A DNA stretch of 64,000 bases from Enteractinococcus helveticum. GTDB taxonomy: Bacteria > Actinomycetota > Actinomycetes > Actinomycetales > Micrococcaceae. The stretch covers positions 114,529 to 178,528 of the forward strand of contig NZ_LXEY01000017.1 in the NCBI RefSeq assembly GCF_001657475.1, in the 5' to 3' direction. Position numbers and translations under genes: made by a program. Of the stretch, positions 56,644-64,000 are shown one piece after another; positions within the stretch are counted from its first letter, which is position 1; the number at the start of each line of letters is the position of its first letter. The notes under the pieces were generated by a model that worked only from the letters and a program-made list of their open reading frames with translations, was not told where the DNA came from and searched no databases.

Positions 56644-56964
56644 TTGATTTTCATTGCCGCCAAGTTCAAAGTCCAACCAGAATACGCCGATCAGTGGCCC
56701 GAGCACGCTCGGGAATTTACTGAAGCGACTCGAAATGAACCCGGTTGCCTCTGGTTTGACTGGTCTCGCAGTGTCGAGGACCCCAATGAATATGTGTTGT
56801 TAGAAGCATTCAAAGATGATGCTGCGGAAGCCCACGTGACGTCCGAGCACTTCAAAAAAGCACAGCAAGACCTCCCACCACTACTGCAAGAGACCCCCAA
56901 GGTTCGCAACATGCTCATTGAAGGCGAGCACTGGGATGAGCTTGGCGAAATGGCGGTGAACTAA
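56644..56964 (+). CDS. Antibiotic biosynthesis monooxygenase (YgiN-like) domain protein
   Basis: A 106-residue ABM-fold protein (dimeric alpha/beta barrel): IFIAAKFKVQPEYADQWPE, then NEPGCLWFDWSRS and the HVTSEHFKKAQQDL helix, typical of YgiN-type quinol monooxygenases that act without cofactor. TTG start at 56644 with GAGGAG eight bases upstream. It is two bases from the PIG-L gene, so they probably form an operon. The substrate is unknown. Confidence 0.8.
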   Translation: MIFIAAKFKVQPEYADQWPEHAREFTEATRNEPGCLWFDWSRSVEDPNEYVLLEAFKDDAAEAHVTSEHFKKAQQDLPPLLQETPKVRNMLIEGEHWDELGEMAVN

Positions 56965-56966
56965 CC

Positions 56967-57698
56967 GTGGCAGAGACCCCTGGACCACCGGAATCCGGAC
57001 TCAAACTGCTAGATGACGGAAAGTTTGAGCGGGTCCTGATGATCGTGGCTCACCCCGACGACGCCGAGTACGGCACTTCAGCGGCCGTGGCCGAATGGAC
57101 TTCTCGGGGTATTGAGGTCGGCTATGTACTGGCCACCGGCGGCGAAGCAGGCATGCAGCGACCGCCGGCTGAAGCTCGCGAACTCCGTGCCGCAGAACAA
57201 CGAGCAGCCTGCGACATCGTCGGTGTCGAGTATCTGCGCATCTTGAATTTCCCCGACGGACTGGTCGAGTACGGGGTCGCACTGCGAAAAGCCCTGACCT
57301 ATGAAATTCGCGCGTTTCAGCCAGATGCCATCATCACCGGTTCTGGTGAGCTCCACGTCGCCTGGGGTCTAGATCATCCAGACCACCGAGCAGTGGGCTT
57401 AGCCGCCATTGATGCTTCACGCGATGCCGGCAACAAGTGGTTATTTACCGACCATTTCGATGACGGCGTTGGACCATGGCAAGCTTCCACGTTGTTGCTA
57501 ACCGGCACGACGCCGACGCACTACGTGGAGGTCTCTGAGTCGAGCGTGCAGAAATCGGTGGCTTCCCTGGCCGCCCATGAACATTACTTGGCCGATTTGC
57601 CCGACCACCCAACACCCGAATCATTTATCCCGCCAATGCTTGCTGCTACGGGTAAATCCGTCGGCGTGCCATATGCCATGGGATTTGCACTGCACTAA
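56967..57698 (+). CDS. PIG-L family deacetylase
   Basis: A 243-residue LmbE/PIG-L zinc hydrolase. The metal motif AHPDDAEYG (about residues 28-36) and HPDHRAVG (about residue 138) supply the two His and the Asp of the zinc site. Members deacetylate N-acetylglucosaminyl lipids or small metabolites; MshB and Mca of mycothiol metabolism belong here, but this one is not clearly either. GTG start at 56967. It converges with the aldehyde dehydrogenase gene. Confidence 0.85.
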   Translation: MAETPGPPESGLKLLDDGKFERVLMIVAHPDDAEYGTSAAVAEWTSRGIEVGYVLATGGEAGMQRPPAEARELRAAEQRAACDIVGVEYLRILNFPDGLVEYGVALRKALTYEIRAFQPDAIITGSGELHVAWGLDHPDHRAVGLAAIDASRDAGNKWLFTDHFDDGVGPWQASTLLLTGTTPTHYVEVSESSVQKSVASLAAHEHYLADLPDHPTPESFIPPMLAATGKSVGVPYAMGFALH

Positions 57699-57701
57699 TC
57701 A

Positions 57702-57746
57702 ACATGATGATGCACCGCCGAATGGTTCGACGGTGCATCATCATGT
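57702..57746. terminator. Bidirectional terminator between PIG-L and aldehyde dehydrogenase genes
   Basis: ACATGATGATGCACCG (57702-57717) pairs perfectly with CGGTGCATCATCATGT (57731-57746), 16 bp, with a small CGAA/TTCG helix in the loop. It sits between two convergent stop codons. Confidence 0.8.
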
Positions 57747-57752
57747 GAGTGG

Positions 57753-59227
57753 CTAGCCTTTCTTGAGGCCAAGCGAATGGGGTTCTTGGAATGATCGTAG
57801 ACCGATGATGCCCATCTCGCGGCCCATGCCAGACTGTTTGACGCCACCGAATGGGGCCCGCTGGTCGAGGCTTGGCGCACCGTGGGCGTTGTGGAAGATG
57901 TAGCCGGCCTGGAGTCTGGACCCGACTTCTCGAGCGGTCTGTTCATTGGTGGTCCACACGCTATTGCACAACCCGTAGCGCGTATCGTTGACGAGTCGGA
58001 TGCCTTCTTCGACGTCATCAAATCCAATAATGGGGATGGTTGGGCCGAATTGCTCTTCGGTTACCACCCGAAGGTTGGGGTCAGGGTCAACGATGATGGA
58101 TGGCAGGATGAAGTTTCCGCCGGCCCAAGCTCCGGTGGGCATTTCGCCGAATTCACGCACATCGGCGCCAGCGTCTTTGGCTTCTTGCACCAGTTGCGTT
58201 ACGAAGTCCCACTGTGATTTTTGATGCAACGGGCCCATGGTGGTGTCTGGTTCAGAGGCTGGGCCAAGTTTGACTGTTTCCAGACGCTTGGTCAGCTCGT
58301 AGATGAGCTCTTGTTTCTTGGAATTATGCACGTAGATGCGCTTGGCATTCATACAAATCTGGCCGGTGGATCCATAGATACCAGCGAAGAGTCCATCCAT
58401 ATTATCTTGGGTAAATTCGGCGTCGTCGAGGATGAGTACCCCGTCGTTGCCGCCAAGTTCCAGCAGCACGCTCGTCATGGTTTCTGCTGCCATGGTCATA
58501 ATGCGTTTGCCACCGTTAACGGATCCGGTGAAGCACACTTTGGCGACGTCTTCATTGGACACCAGTGCGGCACCAATTTCGGCGTCTTCACCGGTGATCA
58601 CATTCAGCACGCCGGGCGGAAGTTTTTCAGCATAACGTTGCACCGCGCGAGTGATCGCTAACGGCGCGCTTGGCGGTGGTTTGACGATCACGGTATTGCC
58701 CGCCATGAGCGCATAGGGCATGGAAGCACCCAGGATCGCAATCGGCCAGTTGAAGGGCACAATGATCGTGACGACACCCATTGGCTTGAACGACACGATC
58801 GTTTCGGTTGGTGGGCCGGGAAGGGTTTCGACCTCATCTACCCGATCTGCCAGACCGCAGGCCAATTCGGTGCGTTGCACCAAGCCCATCAGGTCAAAGG
58901 TGGATTCGCCAAGGACTTTGCCGTTTTCTTCCGATAACAGGCGAGCCTCTTCTTCGGAATTTTCCATCACCGTGCCAGCGGCGGCCAGCAGCAATTCCGC
59001 ACGATGCTGTGGGCTGGTTGCCGCCCAATCTGGAAACGCTTGTTTTGCCGCGGACACGGCTTTGAGCGCTTGATCACGGGTTGCGGCAGCAGCCATCCCG
59101 ACGATATGTGACGGCCGAGCCGGATTGCGGATTTCCATGACGTGCTCGGCGTCAAAACTGTGCGACGCATCGTAATAGCGTCCGCCATAATATAACTGTG
59201 TGTGGAGGATTTTGGTTTTCATGGTCA

Positions 59228-59228
<1 letters not shown>
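57753..59228 (-). CDS. Aldehyde dehydrogenase (vanillin/benzaldehyde dehydrogenase-like)
   Basis: A 491-residue NAD(P)+-dependent aldehyde dehydrogenase. PFNWPIAILGASMPYALMAG (about residues 157-176) is the cofactor-binding lead-in, LELGGNDGVLIL has the catalytic Glu, and GQICMNAKR the catalytic Cys (about residue 290). Its start (GTG 59228, AAGGGA upstream; ATG six bases later is possible) shares a G with the stop codon of the LigM-like gene, so the two are coupled. This pairing suggests an aldehyde such as vanillin as substrate, feeding the O-demethylase; other aromatic aldehydes are possible. Confidence 0.85.
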
Positions 59229-61649
<2,421 letters not shown>

Positions 61650-61730
61650 ACACGCAGCGTCCTAGTTTTTGATAGGTGTTCCGCGTGCTTTGGTGCGACG
61701 TTGAACAATGCAAACGGTGGCAAATATGAC

Positions 61731-61770
61731 GACGGGCTGCAGTGCATGTGATCATGCGCTGCAGCCCGTC
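61731..61770. terminator. Bidirectional terminator between lipoprotein and SseB-family genes
   Basis: GACGGGCTGCAGTGCATG folds back on CATGCGCTGCAGCCCGTC, 18 paired positions with one T-G wobble and a four-base loop. Located between convergent genes. Confidence 0.8.
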
Positions 61771-61795
61771 TGCGTGATGCTCGAATGGCTCGGTG

Positions 61796-62215
61796 TTATG
61801 CCTGACCGAGTTGGGTGATGATCTCGTCTCGAACGGCTGCGACTTGGTCCTTGCCCAGGCCGAATTGCCGTGGGGTACCAAAATCGATCACGATCCCGGC
61901 ATCTGTCACAGACTGAATAATTGCCGAGCCCGGTACCACACTGACGTGTGGGGCGGCTTCGCTAAAGTCTTCGGGGATATCGTCCGGCGAGGTGAAAAGC
62001 GGCATCACGGGATTGCCGTCGGTGTCCTGGAGCATCAGCGGACTCACGGAACCGTCGTCGCCGGCTTTGTCGACCGAGGGGAACACTACCTGCGAGTTGA
62101 GGAATGCATTGATGACATCAACAACTTGGTCATTGGTGGTTTCTTCGCCGTCCGTGGCGGTCGTAAGCTTTTCGATTAGATTGGTCTGTTCGGGGAACCC
62201 TGCATCCTGTGTCAT
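61796..62215 (-). CDS. SseB-family protein
   Basis: A 139-residue protein like the SseB N-terminal domain: NSQVVFPSVDK, PVMPLFTSPDDIPE and the C-terminal VVIDFGTPRQFGL-like IVIDFGTPRQFGLGKDQV. These are common in actinobacteria as short proteins of unknown function. The ATG at 62215 (GAGG seven bases upstream) is preferred to the TTG two codons earlier. Confidence 0.75.
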   Translation of the reverse strand: MTQDAGFPEQTNLIEKLTTATDGEETTNDQVVDVINAFLNSQVVFPSVDKAGDDGSVSPLMLQDTDGNPVMPLFTSPDDIPEDFSEAAPHVSVVPGSAIIQSVTDAGIVIDFGTPRQFGLGKDQVAAVRDEIITQLGQA

Positions 62216-62456
62216 CTTCAAACCTCAATTACTTCTTCACTAACGCACCTGCAGCTGCACAGGTATGACACCTTCCACGCTACGCGTTCACCGGTGCTGT
62301 GGGAAATCATTGGGTCGTTGTGGTTTTCGGTTGGATCTGACGGATGCAACAGACAGCTGGGTTCGGCACAACCTGGTTGTTTTCTACCCAACCTAGCGTT
62401 GTGTTTGAGGATGATGTGGTCGTCGTCGCAATGATTCGATGGGTGGGACCGCTGTA

Positions 62457-63821
62457 CTACTTTGCGGTGTCGCTTTGGGCGCTGATTCGGGCCTGTTCTT
62501 CGGCTTGTGGGGTCAATGGTGCCCCGCGCGGTTCGCGGATGGTCAGCACAGCGATTCCCGAGACAATGGCCATAAAGATCAGATAGATGCCCACGGTGCC
62601 GACCCAGCCGGTGGCTCCAACGAGATACTGGGCGATGGTCGGGGCGAATGCACCACCAAGGACCGCTCCCATGGCATAAGAGATCGAAACGCCGGATAGT
62701 CGGGTGCGTGAGGGGAACATTTCCGAATACATGGCCGACTGCGGCCCATAGGTGAGGCCGATGGGGATGGTGAAGATCAACACGGCGATGGCGATGAGCA
62801 CCATGTTGCCGGTGTCTATCATCAAAAACATTGGCAGCGACCACAGGATTTGGAATCCAAATCCGACAAAATAGGTTGGCCGACGGCCAATGCGGTCTGA
62901 GATGGAACCGGCAAATAATGTGGTGAAGACCCACGCCGCTGCTGCCACCGATACCAGCATCAGCATATTCGTTTCGGAGACACCGTGTGTGCTGGTCACG
63001 TATCCCAAGACGAACCCACCAGTTACCATGTAGCCGGCTGCGTTGTTACCGGCAAAGGACAGGGCTGCTTTGAGTACGGTCTTCCAGTCTTCCTGGAAGA
63101 GTTGGCGCAGCGGCGTCTTGGCCTGTGCCGCGCTTTCTTGGAGTTCTTTGAACACCGGTGTCTCGGCGACTCTCATGCGGATGTAGTAGCCAACGAAGAT
63201 CAGCACGAAGGACACCAGGAATGGCACACGCCAACCCCATGAATAGAACTGTTCAGTGGACAGGATAAGTGAGCAGATTCCGAGGATGGCTGATGCCAGC
63301 AGCATGCCTAGTGGCACACCAATCTGCGGATACGCTCCGAAGAGCCCACGGCGTGAGGTTGGCGCATGTTCAACGGCCATCAGCGCAGCGCCGCCCCACT
63401 CCCCACCGGCGGACAGTCCCTGCAGGATGCGCAGTAATAACAGCAGAATGGGCGCCCACACGCCAAGGGTTGCATACGTTGGCAGCACGCCGATGAGCGT
63501 CGTGGCAAGACCCATCAATCCCAGGGTCAACATGAGCACCATGCGACGCCCATACCGGTCACCGATCCACCCGGCGATCACCGCGCCTAAAGGGCGGAAG
63601 AGAAACGAGATGCCAACGGAAGCATACGAGATCAGCTGCGCTAACTGGGGGTTCTCTTCGCCCACGGGGCCGAAGTATTGACTGGCGAAGATGATGGCTG
63701 CGGCGTTGGCATAAATAAAGAAGTCGTACCACTCCACGGTCGTGCCGACCAGTGTGGCACCAAGAACGCGCTTTTCCTCTTTGGAGATGGGGAGCTTTGT
63801 CGTTTTACGTTGGGAGGTCAT
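62457..63821 (-). CDS. MFS transporter of the metabolite:H+ symporter (MHS) family
   Basis: A 454-residue MFS protein with 12 predicted helices. GTTVEWYDFFIYANAAAIIF (helix 1) and RPLGAVIAGWIGDRYGRRMVLM (loop 2-3) are the MHS hallmark, as in ShiA, ProP and KgtP. It likely imports an organic acid or a compatible solute. The ATG at 63821 is preferred over the TTG at 63839. It is the last complete gene in the window, beside the probable insertion sequence. Confidence 0.87.
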   Translation of the reverse strand: MTSQRKTTKLPISKEEKRVLGATLVGTTVEWYDFFIYANAAAIIFASQYFGPVGEENPQLAQLISYASVGISFLFRPLGAVIAGWIGDRYGRRMVLMLTLGLMGLATTLIGVLPTYATLGVWAPILLLLLRILQGLSAGGEWGGAALMAVEHAPTSRRGLFGAYPQIGVPLGMLLASAILGICSLILSTEQFYSWGWRVPFLVSFVLIFVGYYIRMRVAETPVFKELQESAAQAKTPLRQLFQEDWKTVLKAALSFAGNNAAGYMVTGGFVLGYVTSTHGVSETNMLMLVSVAAAAWVFTTLFAGSISDRIGRRPTYFVGFGFQILWSLPMFLMIDTGNMVLIAIAVLIFTIPIGLTYGPQSAMYSEMFPSRTRLSGVSISYAMGAVLGGAFAPTIAQYLVGATGWVGTVGIYLIFMAIVSGIAVLTIREPRGAPLTPQAEEQARISAQSDTAK

Positions 63822-63913
63822 GATGCTTGTCCCGTCCAATCGTGTGCTGGTTCAGTTCGCAGCAAGGTATAGCGGCTCTTCGGAATTTTGGGTGTAGATC
63901 GGTTTGGTGACCG

Positions 63914-64000
63914 GGGTGTGTTGAAGGCATAAAAAAGTCGAGGTCTTCCGAAGATGGAAGTGCTCAAACAACACATCTAAAGAAAGACCTCGACATGCCC
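63914..64000 (+). mobile_element. Probable left end of an insertion sequence, with first codons of a transposase
   Basis: After an AT/GT-rich start near GGTGTGTTGAAGG, an inverted pair GTCGAGGTCTT (63937-63947) and AAGACCTCGAC (63984-63994) encloses 36 bases, directly followed by ATG at 63995-63997. A short leader with a structured region just before a start codon is common in IS leaders. The transposase lies beyond the window, so the family cannot be assigned. Confidence 0.4.

Overview
The window comes from a chromosome of moderately high GC with actinobacterial gene types: a MobA/DUF6457 pair, a mycothiol-enzyme-like protein, a long actinobacterial-type BenC, a narKGHJI operon, and frequent GTG/TTG starts. 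A member of the Micrococcales, perhaps near Micrococcaceae, is my inference; no rRNA or other species marker is present.

Layout. 1-5974: the 3' end of a MalY/PatB-type lyase, a two-domain pRiA4b ORF-3-like protein, a thioesterase and acyl-CoA dehydrogenase pair divergent from a LysR regulator, and an SDR. 6032-15752: a selenium island. It holds a formate dehydrogenase whose catalytic subunit has an in-frame UGA (Sec189) followed by a compact SECIS hairpin, its Fe-S and NrfD-type membrane subunits, then selD, tRNA-Sec(UCA), selA and selB, so everything specific to Sec insertion lies together. 15842-17470: hpaH-hpaI of the homoprotocatechuate meta-cleavage pathway. 17630-27349: a DUF6457 protein and mobA overlapping tail to tail, then narKGHJI. 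MobA makes the cofactor needed by both NarG and the formate dehydrogenase, so formate oxidation and nitrate respiration could be coupled. 27441-33193: hotdog thioesterase, threonine aldolase, a cyclase/ThDP-enzyme pair and SelO. 33212-33997: a lone SdhB-type Fe-S subunit.

34396-41520 (minus strand): a nitrogen module of two GlnT-like glutamine synthetases, an Amt transporter and the three-part glutamate-synthase-like GlxB/GlxC/GlxD set. 42437-56414: a benzoate island with a LuxR/LAL regulator and benABCD (minus strand), benE, a DinB/MDMPI-like protein and an aromatic-acid MFS transporter (plus strand), then catA behind an AAA+ ATPase gene of unknown role. The pathway visible is benzoate to benzoate diol to catechol to cis,cis-muconate; catB and catC are not here. 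56644-63821: a YgiN-like monooxygenase, a PIG-L deacetylase, a LigM-like tetrahydrofolate-dependent O-demethylase with an aldehyde dehydrogenase (possibly vanillin to protocatechuate), a SurA-like lipoprotein, an SseB-family protein and an MHS-type transporter. The last ~90 bases look like the start of an insertion sequence.

The points most worth a second look are the self-contained Sec island, the BenC reductase carrying a C-terminal FCD ligand-binding domain, the AAA+ ATPase placed directly upstream of catA, and several strong inverted repeats inside or between operons.
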